A stretch of DNA of 64,000 bases from contig NW_019775935.1 in assembly GCF_001039355.2 (NCBI RefSeq), positions 1 through 64,000 on the forward strand. Reading direction: 5' to 3'. The notes beneath the pieces were generated by a model. That model made no database searches, was not told where the DNA came from, and was given only the letters and a program-made list of their open reading frames with translations. The position numbers and the translations under genes were made by a program. Numbering within the stretch: the first letter of the stretch is position 1; every line of letters begins with the position of its first letter. Source of the stretch: Lingula anatina (Eukaryota > Brachiopoda > Lingulata > Lingulida > Lingulidae). Shown here in pieces: positions 11,795 to 26,700 of this stretch.

Positions 11795-14700
11795 TAAACA
11801 ATTTCACACTGTATCTTCAGCACTGAAGAAGATGACAAAAAAATTCTACAAAATGTCAAATGACCATTATCACAAAGAATTACTGATATTACAGGAGGGC
11901 TAATGGAAACCTGCATTAAAAATATAAAGCAGGATTGATTTTAATGTCATTTACAAATGTAAAAAAGATCTGTATTTGTGGCTTAAGAAGTGTACACATG
12001 TTATGCACTTGAAGTGTCAAGAAGCCAGTTGTTTGGCAATGTGTTTTTGATATTTTCTGTGGTCTTTGGTTCCATTCATAATATTCCCATGCACTCAGCT
12101 CTAAGACCCCATAACCTGTTGTATATTTGTACTCAATTAACTTGTTGATGTTATGAAAAGTTGAAGTGAAAATCTTTCCATGTAGGATTGGGGCAAGGAG
12201 GTTGTGAGCATGTCCAGGTTTCTTTAATTTTGGTATTATTTTGTGTTTTAGCCCATGGGTGTTGTGTATGGATTTGTGTATATGATTATTTTTAAGAAAA
12301 CAATTACAGGAAAATAATTTTTGAAGAGTCTTTTTAAATGGTTGAACTGTCTTGAAAGCTAAGTGGAAGATTTATTATTCTCATAAAAAAGCATTACAGT
12401 AAATTATAAAAAGGATGCAATATAAAATAGGGCAAAAATGTGTAATGGTGACAACTGGTGTTTACCAGTGCTGCCAATAAATATTTACATTTGTAATGTT
12501 ATTCTCATTCTATTGCACAGAGTTGAAATGTAAACAACTGTTTTACAGTTTAGCATCTTGGCAATGTGAGAACGCACACATTTGTCATACAATTATGGTA
12601 TTATCTTTAAATTTTTACTGTAATTTATGACTCTAGGAACGGGAAACACCTGCTTGTTTACATGTCTTGAGGTAGAAAATAGGATAACAAATAGACATAG
12701 GTATGTTGAAATTCAGCATTTGTATCTGGGAGCCTTTTTCATGTCATGTGTCATGGAACATACAAAAAGCTGGAGAAAAAGGAAGCAGTTTATGACCAAA
12801 ATGTTTTACAATGATGTTGAGCTGAACTAGAAGCAAAGAAAGGCAAAACAATTTTCAATTGCCCATTAGTTTAAAGATTTTCAATTTGATCAAATTGATT
12901 CAGGTGCAAAATTGACAAATACTAGTCTAATAGTTCAAGAGAGAGATAATTAGATATATGTGACATATGACATGGTTTTGATGCAGTTTTAGGGTATGTA
13001 ATTAAGTTCACCAAGCCAAGCAGCTGGTGCCCATTGATAAGAGCAGATAGATGGCAGAGTAGAACACTTAGACTGGGTTCCCACAGATTTAGATCGATCC
13101 ATCTGGACCGAACTAACTCCCGGGGGGGGGGGGTAAATGCTAAATTGCTGTCGGCTTCCGGGAGCCAAGCGCGCACAAAAGTTAATTACCCCCTAACAGC
13201 TTTTAGTAGGCAGGACAGACATTTAAGCCAGTTAAGCTGACAGCAATCTAGTGAGACTTCCAAGGGGGGTAGATCGATCTAATTATCTGTATGAATGGTC
13301 TCTTAAACTACCCAAGAGGTGGCCTGATGAATCCTCTGCCAGAAAGAACTTCCAGGTACATTCAGGGACCCCTCTTGTTGAAATTCTTCAGGTGGTCTTT
13401 CCTGGGGTTTAGCAAGTGGCTGATAAAGTGATGGACTGCACATTTTCTGTTCCCTCAGTTCAGCTTGATTGTATGTGTCTTACTCTTATTATTGTTAAAG
13501 CAGTCCAAGCCAGGATTTGTGTGAACTGCTCCTTGTTGAGCTTACCTTAGGACAATTAAATCTTTCAAAAAATATATTGATAGATAATTGGCCATAATCA
13601 ATAACATAATTTCACTGTTCCCTGTCCAACATCGGCAGTCAGTCTCTCTTTTTGACACAGTTTGGTACTGGCACAAGATTCTCTCGATACTAGTATCTGG
13701 AAGTCGAGTCATGGAATGAATGGTATATCTGGAAAGCCGCTTAAGAGTGGGATTTGCTCTTTTGCTGGAGTAGTGCTAGCAATTTTTAGTCCTTAGCCAA
13801 ATCAGTATTTTTTATGATTTTTTTCTCGAAATAATTTACATTTGACTAAATCAAGTCAAAACAACCCTATATTGTTTAAGCCAATCATTTCTTCTTGATG
13901 CAATGCAATCACTTTCTGACATATTGCAGTTAGATTTTGGATGATCCATTTTCTTGAAAAAGAATTTAGCCAATTGTTTTACCTTGTGTTATGTTGTTTT
14001 GATTACCAAGTCCCGCTCTGCACAAAAGTGCCATTATTATTTAAGCTACATGCATTCCATTCCTGTGCTTGACTAGGTGTGTTTTATTAGGCTGTGGAAA
14101 CTAAAAATATGTATAAATGTAATTTACTTTGATGGTGTTCCGGGGTATCATATCTATATTATAAAAAATCATATCTGAAAAAAAAATGTCTAATTATTTT
14201 ATAGGGAAACATGTTATAATTTGGGGGAAATTATGGTATTAATCTTGAAATATTTGTTGAGTGTCTGGTCTGACTGACTGTCTGTCAGTACATTTGTGTC
14301 AGTTTTAGGAACATGTAGATTTCTTTCAGTTTGCAAAAGAAGAATATAAAAATGTACACCATACCGCATTTTTTTGGACCACTGGTATTTTTTGCGTATT
14401 TTTGTGTATCTGTATGATAGATAAAACCACAAATGTCTATGAAACCACATACCTTATCATTGGCTTATGTAAGCGTACAACATGTTCATTTGCACGTAAC
14501 TATTGTTATTCGTTACAAGTGCTTTTTTTCCTGGTCTTAGGGTTGGAATCTAAGAATTCCAAGTGTTGCATTACATCACATTACATTGTGCTAGTAGTTT
14601 TAATTTTTTGTATGGAATTTCATTCGCCACCATTGTTATATTTGTGCATTAAAGACGATGGTGATGGTAGAAAGTATGTATATATATTTATAAATGCAAC

Positions 14701-17700
14701 TTATCACTGCTACAGTGATGTATTTGTTAACAGTCAAGGTTTCTTGTGAATATTACACAAAGTGAAAGCTTTTTTTTTCTTTTTGAAAAAAGTATTTGGC
14801 TTGCCTTATATGATATTTCTTATTTAACCTGAAGAGATGTCATTTCTAAGAGATAATAAGTATCATCTCCAGTGATTCAGAATTTCCAGCAACTAGAACT
14901 GAATGTGTCATGTAGCAGATGTCCTGCTCTCCTCACCTGACCACTCTCACCTGCTGCAATCTTATAGTCCTTGGCAATACTGGGGGTCCAGGTCCAGGGG
15001 CCAAAGATAACTTTTTCTAGTACAAAAGATTTTATTTTCCAAGTTGATATTTTTCTATTTTGATAAGTTATTGACTAGGTGTAACACTTCTCTACTCTAA
15101 ATTTATTACTTGGATGGCTACTCAGTGCAATTACTGTGTTGACTTTTTGTGAAAAAAATGGTGATATTTTGTGGCAGAAATTTGATATTTACTAGAACAA
15201 ATACAGTACTGGGGATTCTTGGTTTCAGACTGCTGCCCTGGTTGTGAGAAACCTGGTGAAAGTTATTGCTTATTTATTTAAAAATTTGCAAAAGAGCATC
15301 TTTGCACATGTCATTACATGCATGTACATTAAATGAAGACATACTTTTCCTTCTGTGCAAGACATGAAATTTGTATCAGTTTAAAAGAAAAAGTGAAGCT
15401 GGTGTTGTGGAAGGGACATAAACTCAAGAAAATGATTACTGCATGTGAAAATGTTGGTCCTAGAAGTACAAAGGGAATCAGATGGTGATGTGTTCTGTGT
15501 GAGAGATTCTAGGTCCTGGAGGTTGGTCAAGCTTAACATTATTTTATTTTCTTGAAGAGACAGTTTTATGATTTTTTAATTCAGGCTGTTAGCAGTTAGC
15601 TGGTTATAACCTTTCATTTCTCCCCAGAGCTGTTTTTTTCATTATTTTATGCCAGGCATGTAGAGTGCTGATTTAAAGGGTGAAATACTGAAAATAGAAA
15701 ATGTCAGCATTAACTGACTCACCACTTGATACTTGCTGGTTAACTCGAGCTGTCTGCTTATGCAGCGCTGCTCTGGACCCCAGTAGCTACAAAGCTTGTT
15801 TCTGTATACAAATTTAGAAAACTACAAAGTTGTCATTGAGGTTGGGTGATGCAATTGTCTTGAAATAGGATTGTCAGTTATCACAATGGCTAGAAATGTG
15901 CGTGAAGGATGCTTTTGAATTTATGGCATGGCTGTCTAGAAGCTGTCTGAAGCAGTTATTGGCCTCACAGTGAAGAAGCTTCATGCATTAACTTTATTGG
16001 GAACTTACTATATGGGTGTTGCAATTAGCATTGGCAGGTAAGCTTTTATTTTTGGCTTTCTGAAACTACAGCAGAATTTTTTTATAAGTGTAAATACATG
16101 TAAGGACAAGTCTTGTGCTGCTTTTCAAGCTAGAGATATAAATTGTAGAAATAATCCATAAATTCTCAGTAATATTGTTAAAATGCAGCTCTGCACAAAT
16201 GCTGTATTTTGCTTCTTTTCACTGTGATTTCTCCAGTGTTTGCTCTGCCATTGTCAGTGATGTGCTGTTAAGTGGCCTCTTAGTAAAATTGTGTGATAGT
16301 TGACATGATGGTATATCAGACTGATCACGCCTCTTAAGTTCCCCAATCAATAACCCATGAACAATTATAAACCCATAGTGATACCATCTGTTCATATGTC
16401 TTATTTGTGCAAAATTCACCACCTATTCCATAAGAAAAGCAAAACCTGCTTTGTATCTATCACAAAATTATGGAATTGATATTCTGTCTGTCATACTGAC
16501 ACAAAGCATTCAACCTCAGAAACTAGAATTTAATACAGGTGACAACAAGGCTTTTCCCAATGAACCGTCCATCATTTAGATGGCCGCTGGCATCACCGGA
16601 TGTCTTATATTTTTTAAGATGGCTGGACAGCTTACTAATTTTTTTAAAACGGATAGCTTGGCTTGTCATAACGGCAGTAGGCAACTTAGGCCCCATTCAG
16701 AATGAAAGATCCTAGTACTAAGAGAGCATTCACATCGAGAAGAGCCGAGGTCTAGCAAGGCCAAGACCTAAATATGACGGACCTACATGAAAGGAAGACC
16801 ACGTAATCCTTAAATGGTCTCACAATGACATTACCCGGTCTTCCTTTCATGTAGGTCCGCCATATTTAGGTCTCCGCCTTGCTAGACCTCTTCTCTTCTT
16901 GATGTGAATGCTCTCTAACTGGTCCAAGGCTCAATTATGGCAGACCCTACATGAAAGGAAGACTGTTTGATCCTGTAATGGTCTCTATGCCTCTGATCGA
17001 ATAGAGCCGATATTTAATGACCGTGCCCCTGCAGGGACGACGCGTGGGGAGGCATGTGAGGGGCGGAGATTAAGTGATTAAATGATCTTCCTTTCATGTA
17101 GGGCCCACCATATTTGAGCCTTGGACCTGTTAGTACTCAGATCTTTCATTCTGAATTGGGCCTTACAAAATTCTTATTAAGTGATTAGATGTACCCTCAT
17201 TATGTGTCCCAGTTGAATAATACTACTTTGTAGTACATGCTGTATTTCAATGAAGACCTAAGTACCACCTTATTATAAAACATCATTAAATGTTTCAAAG
17301 ACATAATGCATACGGAGTGCAGCAGTGACAAGAGTGGCCTACATCCAGAACAAAACGAAGGTCCTAAACAAAATATACCAAAAATACCACCAAATTATGG
17401 GTGTTGGTGTGAAATTGCCACCACTGACAACCTCAAAGGGAATGTCTGGCAAAGAACGCATACCTGTTTATTAATTGAAATTAGAGAGTAGTGGTCAGAG
17501 AGTAGTCCGTTAATCTGATTGCATTCAGCTTAGTCCCTGTGGATTAAGTGGCATTAGCTAGGTTGGTAATGGCCATTGTGGATGCTCCCTTAGACTTAAT
17601 TAGTTCACTTTCAGCTCCCACATCCCAAATCGCACCACTAAATAGTTTTTCTTTGTCAACTTTCAAGATTAGAAAGGTGTTCATTTCTCCTGCCGATGGC

Positions 17701-20700
17701 AAGTTTGAGTATTGGAAGACTGTATACTACAGTAAGCTGATAATATGGCTATGTGCAGTGGTAGGCTTCTGAAAGATGTTAGTTTAATCAAGGAGTTATA
17801 ACAGATGTTATAACTCCTTGGTTTAATGTAACAGAAATAATGAAAATGTTCTTAGAAATACTCATTCTGTAAAAGTGTTAGAATGTCATAACATTGATAG
17901 AGTATGTAAACATGTTTTCTTGATAAAGTATGATAAATATCAGTTGGGGATTTTAGCCAGTTTATTTTATTCTAAAAGAAAAACACTGACAAGTTGTAAT
18001 GCTTGTAAACTAAAGGAGAATTTGATGTTTATCTATCAGAGTCGAGTCTCAGTAGTTGCTTATCTTTCAGTGTAAATGGTCCTGGACAGTAGTATGTCCT
18101 ACAATCCTGCACATGTCATCTATCTTCAATTTGAATACAGTTTTTCCCATGTGACTGTTGAGGAAATTGGATTAAAACTTGGAGCCAACTGTTTTCTTTT
18201 TGATCAAGGCTGACAGCTTGTTTACAAGGAATGTGTATAGGTACAGTGGAGATGCAGTGTTCACAATGATGTTGGATTCCTTTCCAGGAGCATGACTGAT
18301 TTTTACTTAGGATGGTTTTGTGCACTGTATCAGGACAGGTAGGGTAAGCTATATTATTATTATTATTAGGTAAGTTCTATTCACCTCAGCATGGGAGTTT
18401 ACTAATATAATACAGGTATGGAAAAGCACAAACTATTAGATTAAAAGGGATGTCACTTTGGTTTAAACTTGTACACAAAGAAGATGCAATACAGTGATGT
18501 TGATGTTTATATGGAGATTTTTTTTGCTGGAAGGTTTGTAGATTTTTTCTAGATGAATGGCAGTTTGATTCTCTAAAACTCATGAATATGAGATTGCAAA
18601 GACAAGACAGTGATGGGGAACCACTGTCGTGTATAAGTGGAAGTAGTTGGAAGTTTCAAAATCTACTGGAAAGGCAAAAAAAAAAAAAATGCAAACTGCA
18701 TATAGTGTACTAATGCTGCTTAGTGTTTGCAGATACTTGGGACAACATATGCTGTTAGGGAAGGGGCAAGTGCTTGCCTTTCTTTAATATGAGCACATTT
18801 TTTAAATGCCTAGCAAGCCTTCAACATATGACTATGGTGTATCTTGCAAGGAAGTATTTTATTATGGTTGGCAAGTAAATTAAAGCTCTGACTGTGAGTC
18901 TTACCTCTGTCACATTAAACCTAAGTATTTTGGGTAGGTTTGTTGTTGATTTATTAATTTGACATTCTGACTATGGTGTACTCACTGACTCAAGGTCGTT
19001 TTCAAGTCTAAAAAGTGCAGAATTGAGTTGTCTCCATATGTTTTCCTGTTAATCATACTGAACGGCCCTATTGGATGACAACATATCCTAATGCTGCCCG
19101 TGGCATGCAAATTTTTGGAAGTTGTCTAAGACCCCATTTCTATACATGTGCCGTCAGTCTAACTCTGCAGGGACTCTTGCATAGTGCAATCATCTTAACC
19201 GAATGTTAGCCTCCTTTTGTTTCCACATAATCATATAATCACCAGCTTTTCTGTATTGTACTTGATGCTAGGAGGAGGCATCTTAAGCACTCAGCGAGAA
19301 TCCCCCGTAGCATTTGGTCAATTCATGTAGACCAGTGTATCTATGACCCCATTTCCAGAGATTAGATCGATCTACATTAGATCGACCTAACTCCCTGGGG
19401 GTTCACGCTAAATAGCTGTCAACCGAGCGGACACGAAAGTTAATTACCCCCTTACAGCTTGTAGTAGGCGGGACGGACATTTAAGCCGGATTATCTGAGA
19501 GTAGATTATCTGACAGATAATCTGGATTATCTGACAGAGTGAGACTCCCCGCGGGGATAGATCGATCTAAAAGCTCTGGGAATACAGCCTATGAGAATGG
19601 GGCCCAAGGTTGCAATAAAACAATTTAGCGCATATTACTTGGTTTAAACCTTAACTCATTACATTACAGTCACTTAGTATCTAAATGTTGTGATTAAACT
19701 GGAGAAGGAAATGTTCACATATGGTTGATGGCAACAGGATATAGAGTACCAGTTGCCAGCTCCAGAAATCTCCAGTGAATTCCAGTGGTCTGGTCACAGT
19801 GTGGAGGCATCATGGATATTGAATGCATCATTAGTTATGTGTTAGTTTAGGAAAGAGACTGTGGTTCGTAGCCTTCATGCTTGAGTTCCGTGTTGTCATT
19901 ATTTCTGTACTCAATCTCATGTTGTCATGGGAGTGTTTGTCAAGTGAGGTTTGTCTCCTGTTAAAGTGGATCTAAATAAATGAAAATGCCAACATTAATA
20001 TAAAAAAAAAACAGCAATAGCCTCCATAGTAATTTTTTGATGGCAAGAGAAAAGTGGTTTAAAAACAGAAGTTGGTTTGGAACTTTAAAAAGTGAAACTA
20101 AAGAAACAAAAAGTACTTCGGGAATTTTTACTCACACTTCCTGGATTTGCAGCCTTATATTTATTCCATTCAGTTTCACTTTCAATTTTTCTGCTCATGA
20201 ATTTGTTTTCATTTTCCAGTTGTAAAGTTTCTCAAATATTTTGTTGTAGCTGTTTTTAATAGATAGATATATATACAATCATTCTCTGAATGTGAAAATA
20301 AAGTTTTAAACATTGGAATATGCCATTCCTGTATAATAAAATATTCACATGAAAGTTCTTCCTGTGTCTGCACATTGTTAACCATAGTGAAATGATGTGC
20401 ATGTATATATGTGTACGCACACACGGTGCTTGCACATGCACACACACACACACACGTAAAGTTAAAGCATTCTACTGTCATAGTTGTCAATATTGGCAGC
20501 TAAACAGTTTTATTTGTTTGTTTAAAATGTACAATTATCCACAAGGAGGTTTTCCCAATATTGTGAAATATATTGTATGCTTAGTTATTCTCCTAAACTT
20601 GGTATAAATTAAGAGCTAATGCTAATATAACATGTAAAGCATGCCTGCAGGCTGCACATAATACATTATCTAGTCCATTCACTAGATGTGATATTAATGT

Positions 20701-23700
20701 CTTTATCACAATTTCATACAAACAACCAAAAGAGGCACAGTACATATCATAACTTTTCTTTGATATGCTGACATGGTGCCCTCTGTTTTAAGTACAAATA
20801 AAGACAGCGTCAACAAATTTTTGAGACTCGTTGAGGTCAGCATCATAAAGTAAGAGAACTTTATTCTATTCGCATGCTCCTTTGAAATAGTAGAACTGTG
20901 CGCCACTGGATTCAGGGCTTGACCTGTGTGTTGATACTGGCATGGGCACAGGCTGATCTGTTGTGATGATGTAATCTTGCTCTTTGAACTGTAGGATGTT
21001 TGAGATGTGGATGGTGGATACTTTTAACCTGAAGAGTGTGTCAGCTCAGGAAACTTTGTGCTGTTGTCTGTTAGTGTCCTTAGGTAAGGAGATGAAAGGG
21101 AAGCCTGGGGGAACTGGTTTTTCAGGACATTACTAGTTTGTGGAAGGATGCCTTCTACTTCAAATTTAGAGATCAGCTTATATTGGAACTCTATGTGAAA
21201 TTTCATTTACTCTTTTGCTATAAGCTAGAGAGCAGGAAAGAGTATATATAATATGACATTGTATAGATAAAGTGTATGTATTCTGAGTGGTGTAATGAAC
21301 ATATAAAGCATGGCAGTGCACCAAGAAGACTAATGTCTGTCTGAGTAGCTAATAGTTACTTCTGTCCTTTCTATATTGATACATAAATGACATGCACAGA
21401 TTATACAAAACTTGTGTCTGTCATAATGCACTGCTAAGATAGCCAGTGTTCATGGAGAGGTGGGGGGGGGGGGGGGGAGGGGGGCACTGCACCTCTTGTT
21501 CTGTTTTATGGGACATCTGGAGTACATTGATAAGAAATCCAAATTGGAAGAATATGTAGACAGATGCTGGATATTGTTCCTTAAGGTTGTGAAGTTTCCA
21601 TGAATTTATCACAATATTTTGACTGATAACTTCACAATTTTAAAAATATGTAACATAGGTGATAAAAAAAAAACATATCAGGCATGATCATGTAAAGATA
21701 AACAGGGTCGTATCAGTTCATATTGTTCCAGGCCATCAAATCAAATGCCAGACACTTGCCAGGAGTATGTTATCAACTACAATTATTTTATCAGATTGTT
21801 GAATGTTTAATCTTAATCCCAATTCAACACTAGTCTGCATTATATTCAACTTTTGTTCCCTTATAATTTTGTCACACGTAAGTATTTGATACACAAACTC
21901 GATGCCTGCTGAAGAATCAGGTAAGATGGAAAGTTCAGAGACTGTTAATTAATACTGACAGGCAACTGACTGAAGTATGAACAAACTGCTTTCCATATAT
22001 GATATAGTCTTTGACCTTAACAAAATAGTAATACAAAGGAAATAATACAAAAATGAGCATTCTTGCAGTTGTTTTAAAGATATATATGAGTACTAGTTTA
22101 TCTAAAATTATAAATCGATAAACATTATCAAAAATTATACGAATCAGTTGATGCACATAATATCTCCTGATCTTCTCATCAGACATATAAATCATCTATG
22201 ACAGCACCATCAGACTGGGATAGTACCCAAGCAGGTAGAATTTTGTGTGATCTTATCTAACATCTATATACCAGCCATTACTTACCTCAGAAGGTGGTTT
22301 GGCAAATAAGCCACAGGGTTTTTTTTACATTGGGTACATCTTTTTTGCAGTAGATGGGCTAGAAGCCACGTACACATAGATGAAGATAACCCTTGTTTAC
22401 TGAATGCAAAAGCTGTTTATAATAAGTTTTTTATATGTCAGATACAAGACCATTAATTTTCACCTAGTCCAATTCTAATAAGATTTGAATGTTTTTTAGA
22501 AAATCTAGTCCAATTCTAATGAGATTTGAATAGTTTTAGAAAATTGAAATCAAAGATTTTCATTGTTTTTTTTTTATTCACTGAATAGGAGGCATTTTGA
22601 CCATTTGTTTCTATTGTTTTTGTCATGTAGACATTTTCTCCAGTAGTTTGAAATGTTTCAACACAGTAGGAGTGTACATGCATTACTGTTCATTCATTGA
22701 TAACTTAATAAATATTTTTTTAAAAGCGCTTTATTCAGGAGGAGAATAATTTAGCAGCAGTCTATAAATAAGTTGCAGGCAGAAAACAGATGTGTTTGAA
22801 TTGCATGAATTGCAACAAGACAATATAAGTCACTTAATAGAAATTAGTATTATACAGCACCTCAAAATAATAATTTGTTTTTGGCTATTTTTTGCACATA
22901 AATGTATGACTTGATCATTGAACTATAAATCAGTATACTGTAATACTGTGACCATCAGAACAGAACCCTGAAAACTGCCATTAAATGAGTGCTGTGACAT
23001 ATAATATCTTGCCACCTGATCTGGAAAACTAAGGACCTAAAGTCGCCACCTGTTGTTGGCAAAGTTTTGTAACACATGCTGCCCCCTGTTGAAAGAATGT
23101 GTCATGACCTTTGTGCTGACACCTGTTGTTAAAATTATTACGGTATTCATTACCTCTTGATTATAAACAAATAATTGTCAGATACATTTTAATGCATAGC
23201 GAGAATCCCTGCTTAGATAGATAGATCCTGCAAGTACAAGAACTTTATTCTGAAAGCTCCCAAGGTCTCCTTTGTATGAAGGTATTTACTAGTGATAAAT
23301 CTTGCCATAAAACAATAGACTCTGCTCAGAATATAAGATACAATGGTACTGTACTTTGCCACACAATAGTATTTTGTATTGACAGAAATGCATTATCTAT
23401 AAATGAAACTGTAAGCTTCAATATTAAATCTGATGAGGTGAAATAGGCTGCTAAGATTACAAAATAATTACTTCCTGGTATAAACTTAATTCAATTATTT
23501 TTTCTCCAACATTCACATTGGGGGAAAAAAAGAAAGCACCCAGTGATTCCTTTTTATTAAATGGCTGGCAACACGTGTTATAATATTAGAAGTTAACAAA
23601 GAAATAATTGAGTGTACCCCACAGTGCCCTAACAATTCCTTGGCTTAATGTCTTGTCATTTAGAATTATGTGATTGGCAAGTGTCAAAGGAGCCATTCAG

Positions 23701-26700
23701 CATGAGTTTGGTCAACCTAGCTAGTGCACTAACACTACTTTCTACTGGTGTAATACCGGCTTTTCTGTATTCTTCCCAATGGAAGGAGATATGTATTAGT
23801 CTGCTAATCTGATTGCATTCAGCTAGAGTCCCCATGGTCTTGGTGCGCACTAGCTGGTGTGCATTAACTCATTCTGAATGCAGTCTAAGTCACACCAAGT
23901 TGCGTCTGAAGATGCGCCATAGACTGTTGTGGTGGGTGATTGTCTTTGATAAGCTTGATATAGATATTGTGAGTATTCTGTTAACTTTAAGTACTGTGTA
24001 GCTTTATTGTATGTTCCTGCTAACAATATGTTTTTTTACTGTACGGGAAAAGTCTAGTACTGGTAGCTGGTATGAGCTGAAAACATGGCTTACACATATA
24101 TTATGCACATATTGTTTGGAGCTTAATATTGTTACTAGTAAACTTTTATCAGGATTGTTGCTGTGTTGTGACCAGTTCCTCTTGATAATGGCTTATTTTC
24201 AAAATTGCTGGGTTGTGAGTTTTCAGTACAGTTGCAACATCTCTTCCTTAGTACAAGTCATCTCAGAATTGATCAACTTTACCACAGAGAACCAACCCAA
24301 GCCAGTTCACAGGCTTTATGGAATCACCAGACTGTTGGACATGCCTGACAATTTTGATCTCTGTTCCATGAAAAATTCCATATCCCCAGTCCTTATGTCT
24401 GATAAGTTTTCAAAGTGACTCAGAATGTGTAACTCTAAGGGGTACATTTTCATTTCTTATCTGGGAGGGTTATTTTACATCACAGGTGATTTTTTTTATA
24501 GAAGATTTTTTATGGACAGACATTAGATATTATTAGCTACACATGCTTCATTCTTTTATTGAATTTAGCTCTGTTGCCTCTCATCAGTCTTATTTTCTGT
24601 TTAGCATGTGCATCATAGATCTCAGTAGAAAGTGATGATATAACAATATGGCTAGAGTCTAAGTAGCAATTTAAAAAAAGAAAAATTTACCTAAAAAAAA
24701 CACAAATCACGTGACAGTAATGTGAATAATCCACAAGACATGGTAAATTGTCTACTTGTGTCCATACATTCCAAATGTAAAAATCTGGTCAGTCTTGATG
24801 GCAATTTAGAGTTAACTCTGATAGAAACTAGTCCAGATCTGCGTTTCTTTGGACTGTGTTCACATTAGAAAAGTTGACCAGATGGGACCATGATCAGGCC
24901 TGTTACAGTGGTCAAAATTGCCAGTGTGAATGGCCTAAATGTTAAGCAGCAGCACTGTGCTGACATTGAACAGTAACCTTGAAAACAGACTTTATGAAAG
25001 GCCAAAAAATCTGTCAGACATTCGGTCTGACAAGCTTGAAAATTCTGTCAGACCGAAACAAAATCTGTCAGACCGAAGTAAAATAATAGAAATATGAACC
25101 ATTATTCATGTTTTTATGTGTATTTTCTAACGTTTTAAATCACTGACATTAAATCAAATATTAAATTTTTGATATATATTTATTTTTAGAAAAGTAAAAT
25201 AAGAAAGAAAAACAAAAAAATAGACAAAAAATTACTTGCATAACAAGTTGTTTTTTATTTGATGAAAAAGACACTGTGGAATGACACAAGGACTAAAAAC
25301 AATACAAGTATGAAGAATGTGTAGCTAGTAATATCAAATGTATGTCCACAAAAACGTCTGTTTATCAGATAACCATTTCACGCGATGTTTTTGGCAATAA
25401 CATATGCATTTTGAAACAGCACAGTATGGCAGTCTCTTTCATCCACTTGAAGCTTTGACAGGGACTGTCCACCCGAGTCTAAGTTTCTTCTTCATTTTAT
25501 TTTTTTTTATATAAAAGGAAACTGTGCTCTTTTTCCAACTCGTGGTGAACGGTAGAATTTGTGAGTGAAACTGAGGTTAATAAATTATGTATAATTAGCT
25601 GGGAACTCCCCGAGATTTTCACCCCGTCTCTCTTTTCGAATGAAGTAAAATATATATCGTCCAGAAAAGAAACAACAACGTATTCCTTATATTTACACAT
25701 TCCCAGTCAGTTTGAAAACTCGCCGGACATAAGGTCCGACGATACGTGATTTTTTATCGGACCAAGACGAAATTTGCCAGGCATGTCCGACGGTCCGACG
25801 CCTTTTCGTCTCTTGAAAATAATGTGGCACTGTTTAGCCCTTCTGTTTTTGTGTTTGGTTAATGACTAGATGTTCTTGAGACAAATAAATTGTATCTTTG
25901 TATAAACACAGCTAGGAAACAGGGTTGTCTGGAGTTGTTTTATCCTGTGGGAACACACTCCAGAAATAGTTTGTATTTTAGGCTTAAAATATCTATGGTG
26001 GCCTTTTATCTGGTGTGTTCACACTTAGGAATAAGAAGGTTTCAGAGCCCTTCTTACCTGTGAGCGTGTGAACCCAACCTGAGAGTTGCTTTGATGATAT
26101 CAGGTGTATTATATGTGCAAGGTGATTAATAGGCCCATACCTGCATGTCACACCTGACCTACATACATGGAGTTGACAAGACCATAAAACTCCTCTGGCC
26201 TGGGTGAATTACCCAGTGAGTGTTCGAATAACTTGCATTAAGGGAAGGAGTGTGCTTTGATGTCTTAACCTAGTGTTATGATGTGGTTGAAGATGGCAGA
26301 GGTGGACAATGAAGGTGCAGTGTAATGCCATGTAAGCTGAAGCATTGAGGATAATTTCTGGATACGGGGCCCACTGGATACTGGCAGAAGGACGCTAATC
26401 TGTGATAGCCTACTGTAATAAGGTAAAGTGGGCTCCACTAGTATAAAGTACAGTAATGTGGGATTCAATGCAGATTGCTTGATAATTTTGAATAATGGTT
26501 AAATTGGAATGATGATGGTTTAACAAAATGATTTCATGTGCAGTGTAGGCAGTGATAAAGCATTTGTGTGGGATGGTATAGACACTTACAAAAGGAAAGA
26601 GAGACCCAAGGGAAACTGAACTTGTTATCACACATCCACTTGCAAATATCAGCAGTGTTTGAAGACACAGTGAAGTGTCATGGACCTACGTCATTCAGTG

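Noticed and set aside
24011-24418. 135-codon plus-strand reading frame, longest in GAB intron 1
   Set aside because: Composition is that of AT-rich intron (many Leu, Ile, Ser, Cys), with no recognisable motif or splice context. One frame of this length is plausible by chance in about 35 kb.
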